A DNA stretch of 64,000 nt from Diplolepis rosae (taxonomy: Eukaryota; Arthropoda; Insecta; Hymenoptera; Diplolepididae). A program made the translations under genes and the position numbers. The DNA is taken from NCBI GenBank assembly GCA_030998225.1, contig JAPYXD010000686.1, forward strand, positions 1,488,001-1,552,000, read 5' to 3'. Positions 34,191-44,400 of the stretch are shown piece by piece. Each line of letters opens with the position of its first letter. The first letter of the stretch is position 1. The notes under the pieces were generated by a model. It was not told the DNA's origin, did not search any database, and saw only the letters and a list, made by a program, of their open reading frames with translations.

Positions 34191-34204
34191 TCAGGTTTTT
34201 GTTT

Positions 34205-35075
34205 TTCTTTGTTCTTTGATGTGAAAATAACACGAGGGTAAATGAAAGAGGACTCAATTTTGAGGAATTCAATTATAAAAGAGTGGTTCTAACTTCAATA
34301 GGTCAAAAGTTATGATCTCTCGAACTGGAACCTCTCTGTCTTTTGTGACTTAAATGTACTAAAATTGTCATTTCAATCACGTTTTGATTGATACAGTAAA
34401 ATATAATGCACTAAATAATTAGTATTGGTTGATTAGACATCTTGGATAAACAAACTAATTTTTTCACAGAAATTAATTTTTCATTTTTGACGCATTTTTC
34501 ATTCATTTGTTCGCAGAAATTAACTTAAAATGGTTTGATTGTCAATATTCATGAATAATAAAACATATTTATGAACAAAGAAATGTTCTTCAAAATTAAG
34601 TTTTCACTTGTTTAGCATTTATGACTACTTTTGTCCCCTAAATTGATTTAAAATAGTAAGTATTCATTATTAATGAGTGAAACAAAATATTTTTTCTTAA
34701 GCAATACATGTTAACATTGATTCTCTTTTCCCCTGATTATTCCAATCTTTTAAGAAGGAATGGAAAGTGGATAACAAACGTTTATTTTAAATTTACTTTA
34801 TCCAATTCAAATACTAATTTATTCATGGAAAATGTCTTATTAATCAATACTAAGTATTTATTGCATTATACTTAAATGTAATAGTCAAACTGTGGCCGAA
34901 ATTACATTTTTCAATATGTTTGACTGACAAAAGACTGAGAGGGTCAAGTTCGAGAGGTCATAACGTTTGATCTATTAAAGTTAGAACGACTTTTTTAAGA
35001 ATTAAATTTCTTAAAATTTTGTCTTCTTTTATTCATCCTAATATAATTCTCACATGAAAATTACAGAAATAATCA
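34205..35075. mobile_element. Inverted-repeat DNA element, about 180-bp arms
   Basis: Arms at about 34205-34395 and 34895-35075 are inverted copies (for example GTGGTTCTAACTTCAATAGG and its counterpart, and ATCTCTCGAACTGGAACC against GACCTCTCGAACTTGACC). Divergence is about 15-20%. No coding sequence and no clear target duplication; superfamily unknown. Confidence 0.6.
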
Positions 35076-35389
35076 AGAAAACGGGTTTTCCATTTGTTGA
35101 GAAAAACTGTGAAAAACCACAAAGTTTGAAAAATTCATAACTCCGAAGTTTCTGAAGATGAAACATTATTTCTTCTTTAAATTTACCTGAAATTGTATAC
35201 AATTTTAGATATTCTCCAGCAGCATCAGCGTAGATTTGTCAGGGAACGCTTTAATAGCCAAAAACTGAACTTGTGATTTTTGATCATAAAAATAGGCAAA
35301 AAGGTGTGAAATCTGAGAGATCATAGCTCCCGATCTATTGGTCCTAGAGGACTGTTGGTTGGCTCAAATTGAAGATATTGAGGTCTACT

Positions 35390-35954
35390 TTAAGGGGGTC
35401 TCCTCATGAGTGGCTCATAAAAAAGGTGGTTTTTTAGGATTTTTTTTAAACATGAAAACAGCAAGAGAAACAAATGATCTTTTGCGTATGTTTGAACATA
35501 TATTTATTCAACAATAAAAAGTTTTCTGAATTTCAAAATAAATAAAAATGGCGGATTTATAAACAATCTCGCGCAGCAGCTCGCCGCGGACAACTCAAAC
35601 TCCGTGAAAAATTCAGCCCGTAATTTTTACCTGAAACAAAAAATTGAAATACTTCCTTATTCGGAAGACTTTTCTACACAGTATAGTATCTAAAAAACAG
35701 TGTTTTACTAGTATACATAGCTTTTATAGTTTTTTTTGTAATCGCGCACGGAATTTCAAAAAACATGGCTTGCATAAAATGGGCTTTAAAGTTTTTCGAA
35801 GGAAAAAAATCAAATTAAAGGAAACTTACAGGCATGAGATGTTTATCAGCTATACCCGGTCCGTACAAGAATATTCTCAGATAATTATTCTAACGATTGA
35901 AGCAACAACAAAAAATTGATTTTTTGAAGCTGACTGATGAGGAGACCCCCTTAA
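35390..35954. mobile_element. TTAA-flanked MITE
   Basis: 557 bp (35394-35950) bounded by TTAA on both sides, with ends GGGGGTCTCCTCAT and the exact complement ATGAGGAGACCCCC. piggyBac-type target duplication. The 91-codon frame inside (35644-35919) has no recognisable domain. Confidence 0.75.
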
Positions 35955-36864
35955 GTCATCTGCAGACAACTTCAGCGTAGGTCCATCGATTATTCAAATT
36001 CTAGGTGGTTTTTAGAAAAGTAGTGATTTTCGGGCAAAAATCGAAAAAAACAGGTTTCTTCGGAATGCTGTATCTCGGAAAGTATTGGTGCTAGGACATT
36101 TTTTTCCTTTAGTTTTTAAGAATTTTGTCTACTTTCTTTCCTCTCTACATGTTTTTTCGCTAAAATCCACAGGAGAGCAACGATTCACGCATATGTGATT
36201 TTTGGCACCTTTCTCCGAAAATTCGTTCGGGATCCGGTCCAAAATTCTTGTCATAAAATCAGAAGGTAAATAAGTGACCCAGAATGAAGCGAATAGGCAC
36301 AAAATATGCGCTCGTGAGTTATTACGGTATTTCGTTTCTTCTTACGATAACTTGACTGGACTTAATTGCAGTGAATCGTACGTTCCACATTACGGAAGGG
36401 CGTTTAATTACAACAATGTAATTTTTAAAAATGGGGAACTTGTATCCGCAAGTTCTTCTTCCGACTGACATTAATTATTATAAGCTGAAATTTCGATACG
36501 TAATTTTCAAAACCATTAACACTTTTCTTACTCTCCCATTCTTTACTTACATTAAATTAAGGACGATTTAGAGTATAAAGACATAGATATATAAATACAA
36601 TAAATGAAACATTTATGTAAGACAATATTTTCAAGAATATTTTGATGTGTTGATGGTGCTGGGGGAATGCCGTAAATATTTCAGAAGCGCCCAAGATTTG
36701 TATGCGGTTCGTTATCTGGATAGGCAACAAACGGCATACAAAAAGAGTAATAATAAAGCTCTATACTTTGATAGTTTCAGTAATCTTCGACCACCATCTG
36801 ATCTTGTATTATAAAAAACAATCCCAACCGGGCATGATTACAACCCAAAAAACTGATAAAAATA
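35955..36864. other. Unassigned sequence
   Basis: No gene recognised. The part up to about 36240 resembles the sequence before the TTAA MITE in composition and may belong to the same older repeat. The short frame 36274-36468 has no visible signature. Confidence 0.35.
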
Positions 36865-38641
36865 CACGGTGACCCATTTTAATCTATAATCCCAAATATC
36901 TTCTAAAATACTTCTTTATCTACGAAAAAATGGTCTGGAGAAAGATTGAGCAGGACCGAGGGGCAAATTAAACTGTGCCATCAATTTTGACCATGAGGTC
37001 AATTTTCAAGGTCAAATAGAGGTAAGACGTTTTTCTTAAATGAGAACCCCTATTTTGACTGCAGATTTGAAAAGAGCTGGAAATTTCACGTCAAAAATGA
37101 CCTGTGGAAAAATGGCTTTTGTGACTGGAAAGGTAAAAAATTAAGGTCAAATGTCTGAGAAACGACCAGATGCCCTTTTTCTGAATTTTCTTGGTTTTCT
37201 GGGGTAAACAAACGTTCAAGATGCTTCACAAAAGTCGACGAGATGTTGAGGTGTACATCACCTTGACCATCATGACCTTCAGGTCAATTTTCCAGGTGAC
37301 TTGGAGGTCAAGACGATAAGACAACACAATTCTTTGCAATTCAATACATTTCTTTCCAATATTAAACTGTAACAAATGAAAAACAAAAATTAACTATCTA
37401 AAAGATACTTACGTTTGTAATTAGTATTTAGCAAAACTTGATGAATCAAAGATTCTACCATAGATATAACTATGTTTGACAAACAAATTAATTTCATTTC
37501 TTGTTGCATACAATTAATCGTTACTTTTACAATGCACAAAATTGCAATGGATGAAACTGAAAATTTTCAATCGTAAAATGTTTCTATTTCTATAAAAATA
37601 TTGGTAACAAGTTTTCCCGGATACCTGGAGCAAAGTTGTCAGCATGCAACTGGTTGGGAATAATTAAATTATCAATTAGTTTACACAGAAAAAAGTTTTA
37701 TTCAAATTTAAGAAATCATTTTATTAAATTTATTTCTTTGATTCGAAATAAGAACACATTAAGAACAAATATTAATTTTTATTTTATTTAGAAAAATCAA
37801 GTCTAGCTTTTTTTAAATGAAAGGAATTATTTTTTTAACATTATTTATTTGATTAAATAAAATTCTTGTTTGATTTAAATACAGTGATGGGGAAACCTGA
37901 AGAGCAATTTTTTTTTAAACAAGTGAAAAACAAAACTTAACTATCTACAAGTTTTTCCTCAGCGGCCCACAAGAGAAGATCCATGGAAAGGATTCGAAGA
38001 GCTTGCGCAGCCATCTTTCGAAAAGTTTTGCTGAAAACTGTTGACTGTTTTGAAAGACGTCTACGTTTGTGTCTTCAAGCCAATAGAGAGCACTTCAAGC
38101 AGTTACTCCAAGGCTGATTATAACACGTAGCATTGGTAAGAGGCGAGGGGACTCACGTTAATCAACCACCTGAAGCGTGAGAGGTAAGGGGAACTCACGA
38201 CAAGAAATCACCCTGAAGGAAACAGAACTTACTACGTCCATGCCGTTGTTTCTGGGTAACGCTGAGAATAAGGACAAAGTGTCTTTTTTTTTGTAAACTA
38301 AGAAAATTCATAAAAAGGGCATCTGGTCGTTTCTCAGACATTTGACCTTAATTTTTTACCTTTCCAAAATCACAAAAACCATTTTTCCACAGGTCATTTT
38401 TGACGTGGAATTTCCCGCTCTTTTCAAATCCGCAGTTAAAAATAGGGGTTCTCGTTTAAGAAAAGGGTCTTACCTACATTTGACGTAAAAATTGACCTAA
38501 AAATTTACCTCCAGGTCAAAATTGATGGTACAGTTAAATGTGCCCCTCGGTCCTGGTCAACCTTTGTACGAACCATTTTTTCGTAGATAAAGAAGTATTT
38601 TAGAAGATATTTGGGTTTATAGATTAAAATGGGTCACCGTG
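36865..38641. mobile_element. Mariner-like element with long inverted arms (TA duplication)
   Basis: Terminal inverted repeats CACGGTGACCCATTTTAATC flanked by TA (36863-36864 and 38642-38643). Arms of about 450 and 350 bp (36865-37320 and about 38290-38641) are inverted copies; another arm copy is at 9391-9800. The interior contains a short transposase remnant (37978-38119) and possibly nested sequence: AAAAACAAAA(A/C)TTAACTATCTA occurs at about 37380 and 37925. Confidence 0.8.
37978..38119 (+). pseudogene. Mariner-type transposase C-terminal fragment
   Basis: Open stretch MERIRRACAAIFRKVLLKTV then CFERRLRLCLQANREHFKQLL before a stop. The pattern of a basic helix followed by RL..C....HF..LL is typical of the C terminus of mariner/IS630-type transposases. 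It is inside the TA-flanked element, which supports the superfamily call. Confidence 0.6.
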
Positions 38642-38689
38642 TATATATTGCGCGCAATAATAAAATAAAGTTTATGTATTTTTGCATTT

Positions 38690-39065
38690 TGACGAGAAAT
38701 CAATTTATAAGGGGTAACCACCCTTGACTGGATTTTTTTATGTTTCTGCTAAGTAAAGGAAGTTTCGTGTACAAAACCAAGCAGAGAGATTTCTTCACAA
38801 AGAAGGTTGAAAAATGTAAATTTCTCAATTTAGTCAAATCAATTTACGGGGGTTAACTGCCCCAAAAGAAGTTACGATTATATAAGAAAATGACAGAATC
38901 GGTGTAAATTGACGCGGAAAAATATGGCAAAATATATTTTCCACGCAGTAAAAATATAAAGCCTAAATGTTTTCGCATTTTCATGAGACAGTAATTTATA
39001 CGGGGCAATCAACCTTAAGGGAATTCTATATTGTTTCTCTAAATTACAAAACGTTTTATTATACA
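38690..39065 (+). repeat. Diverged direct repeats about 297 bp apart
   Basis: About 80 bp around AATTTATAAGGGGTAACCAC (38700) recur near 38993 as AATTTATACGGGGCAATCAA, both followed by an ATGTTTCT/TTGTTTCTCTAA stretch; a related GGGGGTTAACTGCCCC lies between. Origin unknown. Confidence 0.45.
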
Positions 39066-39384
39066 CATAAGTTTATTTTTAGAAATACAGACATTACATT
39101 CTTAGCTAATGCAGAAGGATAAACTGATTAAGCTGCTGTTTTCCTCGACCCACGTACCTTTACTGATGCATTCAAATGCACATGAGGTTTAGTTTATTTC
39201 TTTGTCAAAAGCAAGTTTTATTTTTAGGGAGCAAGCTTTTGTGAAGGTCGCGAATGATCATCCAGAGTTGTTTTCATCATTCTAGAGTTGAAAAGTAAAC
39301 TTGGTTCCTGCAGTAAATAGTTTATCTTGTCATGAAAAAGTCATCGTGAGTTAAGTGCTGTTCAACATCAGTTCAGAAGAGTAA

Positions 39385-39830
39385 CATCAGTGCGTCAATT
39401 GAGGCGATGGGCAAGACGAGAAAATAAAGGAGGTACACATATGGAAAAGTTGCATCGTATTACGGAGTACACATTGAACAATTTGAAGTGCAATTGATGC
39501 TGGTATGATAGTTCACGATGTAGACCTACGAAATGGGGTCTACATGCTAAAAACATCATTGCTTTTGATGATACACGATTTAAAGCATCTGACTGGTGGG
39601 TGTGGAGGTTTACACGAACTCTCCGAACAACACTCAGGAAAAACAACAAATTTGTCACCAGAAAAACATTAGAAGATAAGGAAAAGTTGAAAGTGAGAGC
39701 AGAGATTTCTGTGAATGAAGTGAAGCCGTACATCACAAAATATGGAACAGAAAATGTTTATAGCTTGGATCAAAGTGAATTCGAATGTGTTGTCCAATCG
39801 ATTTCTTCTACAACTTTAAACTCTTAACAA
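39385..39830 (+). pseudogene. pogo/Tigger-type transposase, DNA-binding region
   Basis: Across frames: RFKASDWWVWRFTRTLRTTL, then NNKFVTRKTLEDKEKLKVRA and KYGTENVYSLDQSEFECVVQ. This matches the layout of the CENP-B/Tc5-type helix-turn-helix domain followed by the start of the DDE domain (NVYSLDQS, where D is the first catalytic Asp). Truncated after that point. Confidence 0.6.
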
Positions 39831-40010
39831 TATTCAATGTAGGTGGCGCTGTAGTCACGATCCAACAACTTAAAATAAACGTATTTTTTTTATCTTGGAT
39901 TTCTCGATGGCTAACCCGACTCCGAAAAGCGTTGAGAAAACTTTAAATCTATAACAATATCCAAAATAGGTGGCGCTGAAGTGGCGACCGAATAATTAAA
40001 ACAAATTCAG
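39831..40010 (+). repeat. Two direct copies of a TAGGTGGCGCTG motif
   Basis: About 35 bp around CAATATTCAATGTAGGTGGC (39831) and CAATATCCAAAATAGGTGGC (39955) are related, both continuing with GCTG and a GTxxCGA stretch, 125 bp apart. They precede the hairpin array and share its GGCGCTG-like composition. Confidence 0.4.
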
Positions 40011-40183
40011 TCTCTACTACCGTCGCGTACGGTCGGTAACGTAATTCCGCACCTCGCGCGTAAACTCACGAGTAGGGTTATGCTGGAGGTGAGCAGATGG
40101 CGCTGCTCTCGCTAAAAGGCAAAGCCCAGAATCTATCACACCCGTATTTACGGGCCTCACAAAAGTAATGCAAGCCAAATTCA

Positions 40184-40589
40184 CTTGGCCACCAGGATGG
40201 CGTGCACAAGCGCTAAGAAAAATTGTGATTGGTAGCCTGGGTGGCGTACACCAATCAGAGCACACTTAAAAAATACTCTTCACGGCAGCTTTGGACAGCG
40301 TGTACCGTGGAAAGGAGTGGTGGAGATGGCAGCCTAGGCAGCGTACGCCAAAAAAGGAAGATACAGCCTTGGCAGCGTACATCTTTCTCTAAGGATGTAG
40401 GGATACTGTCTCTACGCTTGGGCAGCGGAATAGAGAGCGGGTTGAGACACGAGAGATTACGGTGGAGCCTGTGACAGCGTACCCGCAAGCACTATCTATC
40501 TTCTGGAGCCTGGGTGGCGTGCCCAGAAAATAGATTAAATTAATTTCATTTTGGAGTCACACTAGAGCCGGTACAGCGTACCTAGTGTG
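40184..40589 (+). repeat. Array of hairpins with constant loop and variable stems
   Basis: Eight to nine units with a conserved core close to AGCCTGGGCAGCGTAC, spaced 34-59 bp. Flanking each core is a short perfect inverted repeat whose sequence differs in every unit: TGATTGGT/ACCAATCA (core 40234-40249), CACGG/CCGTG (40281-40309), TGGC/GCCA (core 40331-40346), GAAGAT/ATCTTT (core 40363-40380), TCTCTA/TAGAGA (core 40415-40430), TTCTGG/CCAGAA (core 40507-40522), CACACTAG/CTAGTGTG (core 40566-40581). A weaker unit lies at 40184-40210 and one at 40465-40485. No protein-coding explanation; function unknown. Confidence 0.8.
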
Positions 40590-40989
40590 CTTCTATGCGA
40601 AAAGTCTCTTTACTAGACTGCTGCTCCTCGGTGACCTTTTGGTTGCTTCCGGAGGTGCTGCCTGGGACATGTGTCGCGACTGGAGATACTGCTGATGGTT
40701 ACGCAAGCTAGGTTATAGCCTCGCGGTTTCGAGTCTACAGCGGGCAAGCTTGCACTGCGAGCCTGGCGGTGACTGTTTGAATCGCTGCCCCTGCGGACCT
40801 GCTACGCCCAGAAGTTGTACGGCAAGCAACACCTGCTGGAAAGAATACAATTCCTATGATCATACCAAAAGGCACTACTGGAAAAGATCAGCCCCTTGAC
40901 GTCTACGGATTTCACATATGGAAAAATTATGTGCGACATTTTTCAGATTCAGATATACTGTTAGGCTATGATTTAAATCTGAACATACG

Positions 40990-41232
40990 AAATAATTTTG
41001 TGAATTTACAGTCTTAAGTACGTAATCAATTATCTTTACCAAGGTATCACAGTCTTCTTAAGTACTCCTGGTTTAAAGGTGGTTACGTTGCAGAAATCTT
41101 TATGTCTTCTTTATCTTCTATTGGAACTTTCGCTTTTTATAGAACTTTGAAAGGTCAACTATGACGAGCTACAGGCTATGACCAGTCACATGTTATTATA
41201 AGTTGCATTTTGTGACTGTAATGTTACGATCC
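40990..41232 (-). repeat. LTR (3' copy) downstream of the dsRBD ORF, partial
   Basis: On the minus strand, following TTTCGATCGCGGATCG (shared with 2402-2416), the sequence begins GTAACATTACAGTCAC and contains a TATA box, TTCTATAAAAAGCGAAAGTT. The same promoter segment occurs near 42774-42800 (CCTACAAAAAGCGAAAGTTC). Interpreted as an LTR; outer end not resolved. Confidence 0.5.
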
Positions 41233-41726
41233 GCGATCGAAACTTCGGTTTCGAAGGTGCTTACTTGTTCAAGAAGATATTTCTTAAACTTAATTTAACA
41301 ATTTTATTGTGTCAAAAATTTTGTTGAAACATAGTTATTAGAATTAACATTTTTATTCCTTATTTATGTAAAAAAATGAGGAAGATTATAACAATGTGTT
41401 ACATAAATTTATATTAACAAAAGATTAGACAATTTGGAAGTATTACATTGTTGATTGCATATGTTATATATATAGTATTAATAAGAAAAATTGATTATTA
41501 ATAATTATACAAATTCGCAAACAACATAATTGTTGATATGAAAGGAAAAATTATAAAAATTTATTAATATGATATTAAATATCGAAGAGTGGTTTTCAAG
41601 TATTGCGATCATTACTGTATACATTAGTAAAAAGAACCTAGGAGCACTATATATCATTGATATCGTAGACAACATTAATTTGTTCTTCGCCTACAAAGTT
41701 TTCGTCAATTTTTCTTTGAAAAAAAT

Positions 41727-42032
41727 TTAGTAGTTAGAAATTATTTCTAGAATTTTTCCAGCGACATTTTGTTTAGTTTCCTTTTTGTTACTTGCGGATG
41801 TACCTATACGGACATACTCGCATTTGTCTTTCATTATACTACATTCTGCCCTAAATAGGGGTGGTTCAGCATTTTCGTCTAAGCATTCTATCTCGTATGC
41901 TGCTTTGCGAAAATTATATTCAATACTTATCTCGATAAGTATTTGAACAGCACTACCCTTGAGGAAATTTCTCTGTTGGAAAGTCATTTCTCTTACTTTT
42001 TCCTTGATTGAATCTAAAATTGATTTCTTCAT
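41727..42032 (-). CDS. dsRNA-binding domain protein of a retroelement
   Basis: Open frame of 101 codons, the best-preserved of three dsRBD copies. Residues 25-100 form one dsRBD: helix 1 GSAVQILIEISIEYNF, strands AAYEIECLDE, PPLFRAECSI, CEYVRIGTSA, and helix 2 NKKETKQNVAGKILEII, whose Lys-Lys-x-x-Lys start is the canonical dsRNA contact. It would bind dsRNA in the cytoplasm or nucleus; a single small dsRBD is a common design for silencing suppressors (inference). It lies between two LTR-like sequences with no gag or pol, so this copy has lost the rest of the element. Confidence 0.7.
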   Translation of the reverse strand: MKKSILDSIKEKVREMTFQQRNFLKGSAVQILIEISIEYNFRKAAYEIECLDENAEPPLFRAECSIMKDKCEYVRIGTSASNKKETKQNVAGKILEIISNY

Positions 42033-42114
42033 AAAAGGGCATTGTGGTTTTTTAATACTACTGTTGCGTCACAAACTTAAGACTTCTCTTCTTTAAAGAT
42101 CTGCTTCTTTTATG

Positions 42115-42900
42115 TAAGGATCGGAAGGATCCTCTCTGAGGGATGAGGAATAATCAGTAAATAAGAATGGTTAAGCATATAAAATATATTTATTAACATA
42201 AAAATCGTCTTAAGTAAGTACAATGGAAAAATGAAAATGCATGTATAAAATTTGAAGTATTTAGTATTTAATAATTAAAAGTATTGTACCTTGTATTGGC
42301 CCTTAATTTAAACTTCTCAGAGTCAATCTCGTGTTACTATGTGTTGTTCAGAGAAGCCCTTCAGCAAAAAGAGAAAAAAACTTTCAACTTTGGATTTTGT
42401 GTAAATTATTGAATTTTTTTCCATCCACTTGAAAGATTGTAATAAGTATCACTGATGAGGGCTCCGATCAGAGCCGAAACGTTTGATTAAATTTGACTTA
42501 ATCATTTTATGGACCCTAAAGCCAATTTTCCAACAACATACCATTCTATTTAGTATTTAACCTGAATTGGAAATAAGAGATGAATTTTAATCGGATGATA
42601 AATTCGTGGTCCAGTAGGTTGGGATGATTGATTCTCTGATCCCAGGTTCTAGAAAAGATTTCCTAATGCGATTCCCCTTCAATTTTTACCGTCGTTGAAC
42701 TTGGTGTCGAATTAGAACTGGACCAATTGGCGGTGAATAATCTGATGAGACTGGACTGACTGGACTGACTTATATTGGAACTTTCGCTTTTTGTAGGCCT
42801 TTAAAATTTCAACTATGGCGGAAATAAATGAGTAGGTGCACCACCTTTTCCATATTTGGTATCGAGGTGCTACGTTACAATTGAGTAAATACTAACTTTT
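42115..42900 (-). repeat. LTR-like sequence upstream of the dsRBD ORF
   Basis: The minus strand begins near 42884 with TGTAACGTAGCACCTC, has the promoter segment CAAAAAGCGAAAGTTCCAAT, an AATAAA, and ends near 42115 (TTCCGATCCTTACA). The ending resembles the sequence near 42900 (TTTCGATCCTAACT). Probably the 5' LTR of the dsRBD-bearing copy. The hammerhead-like motif lies inside it. Confidence 0.4.
42452..42480 (+). ncRNA. Hammerhead-like ribozyme core motif
   Basis: CTGATGA (42452-42458), stem GGCTC/GAGCC (42460-42464 with 42471-42475) and GAAAC (42476-42480) match the invariant hammerhead core CUGAUGA...GAAA. One extra G precedes the stem, and I could not find a convincing stem III with GUC cleavage site, so activity is uncertain. 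A related motif with a compensatory stem change is at 29744. Confidence 0.35.
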
Positions 42901-43590
42901 ATCAAAGGTTCCTCGTTTTAAGTTAGGATCGAAACATCCACCCTTAGGGATGAGGATAAGTCAATGAAAGACACAACGATTATCAAAATAATACAAGTTG
43001 AATTTATTTAATTGATTAAAGGTCACTGAACACAGTTGTTAACACAATTCATAGCTAAATGTAGGCACAGGCTTGTTTGGTACGTAAGTTAGAGAGAGAT
43101 TGAAAATAAAGAGAGAGATAGAAGTTCGGTACCGTTATCATTCGTTAAGTTGCGTTGATGGTTAATCAACACGTCGGTGAGTACGTAGTACGCAGGATCC
43201 CCACAGGTGTAGACAAGGTGTGTCAAAGAGACGGATATAGACCGCACAGATATATTCCGTAAATGCGGTAATCCTTATTTATGACGCTGTTTTAAAGATC
43301 ATTACAAAGATCTATACAAGTCCACGATGAATTTTATTACTCCCGAAATGGGATTTTAAATTGTCCCGATCGAATTTTATTAATCTCAAACTAAGAGATT
43401 TTCAGAGTTAAATTGGAAATACCGTGCTGCATTAACTGTTCGCTCTTGTTGTGGGCTTCTTTTATATTTTTCCATACAAATTGATGGTCAGCGTAAATCG
43501 TGACGTAGTCATATCTTCTTAGAGGAGAAGGAGTCCTATACTGCTCCCTACTTTCCCTACTACTTATTCCCCTTTATCAATTTTCTAAAT
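42901..43590 (-). repeat. LTR-like sequence downstream of the env/Cys-rich ORFs
   Basis: The minus strand shows a purine run (GATAAAGGGGAATAAG) near 43570, then a region with TATATCTGTGCGG, an AATAAATTC signal near 43010 and an end near 42900 (GTTTCGATCCTAACT). This fits polypurine tract plus LTR of the element containing the env fragment. AGT...ACT termini, as in errantiviruses, are possible but not proven. Confidence 0.4.
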
Positions 43591-43596
43591 AGATTT

Positions 43597-43986
43597 CTAC
43601 TCAATCCAGCCTGTGTGTTGAAGTTGCATTTTATTTTTCAAGAAATGCTCAATACAACGTTTACAGTCCGTTGCCCTACAGCGTGGCGTTATTAATGCTT
43701 CTCTACAAACGTTACAATTCATTTTAACGCATTGTATTTTACAAACTGAGTTCCATGAGGTACAGAATTCATATTTATTTTGTTCTATTATTGGTAATTT
43801 TTCGAAACAAAATTGGCAAAATTTCTTTGCTGTTTCCTGACTGTAATAAATCAATAAGGTCGACGCTTCTAGGTCGAAATAAAAACTATTTATTAAGTGT
43901 CCATATGTAATTGTATAATCCTGTGGACATACACCGTCCACAGGTCCTGAGTGGAACACGATCTGTGCTGCCGCTGTCGGAATCAT
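43597..43986 (-). CDS. Cys-rich ORF downstream of env, function unknown
   Basis: 129 codons. N-terminal half unremarkable; the C-terminal half has paired cysteines: FCQFCFEKLP, then CKIQCVKMNCNVCREALITP and CRATDCKRC. This could bind one or two zinc ions. It lies between the env fragment and the LTR on the same strand, i.e. in the accessory position where other copies carry dsRBD. No homologous family recognised; it may be a decayed or novel accessory gene. Confidence 0.4.
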   Translation of the reverse strand: MIPTAAAQIVFHSGPVDGVCPQDYTITYGHLINSFYFDLEASTLLIYYSQETAKKFCQFCFEKLPIIEQNKYEFCTSWNSVCKIQCVKMNCNVCREALITPRCRATDCKRCIEHFLKNKMQLQHTGWIE

Positions 43987-44400
43987 TCTATAAATTTAAA
44001 AAAGAAAATAATCTAATTTTAATCAACTATACCCTTGATTATATAATTTTTATACTTTATCCATTTAAATCGTAAAAAAGTACCAAAATTTGATTCTAAC
44101 AGAAGTTTTCCATTATTAGAAGGTATTCTATTTCTCCGTTAGAAAAACAATTTTTATATTACAATACTGTTACAAAAACTGTTCTTCTAAGGGTACATAC
44201 CCAGTGATCATGCTGTGGCTTTACAATATAGAAAGAGAGGGATGGATTGTATCTGTACCAGGAAAATTTGAAACGATCGAAAATATGGGTTTCTTTTAGT
44301 TTAGACACTTTTGAAAAGAAGTAGTTAAAATTTGAATGATAGGTCACTTATTTTCGAAGCGGTTTTTTTGATAGGCTAAGAGGAGTTTTTTGTACTTGTT

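Noticed and set aside
40229..40488. Overlapping 77-82-codon frames on both strands
   Set aside because: They run through the hairpin array; their length follows from GC-rich repeat sequence, and no domain is visible.
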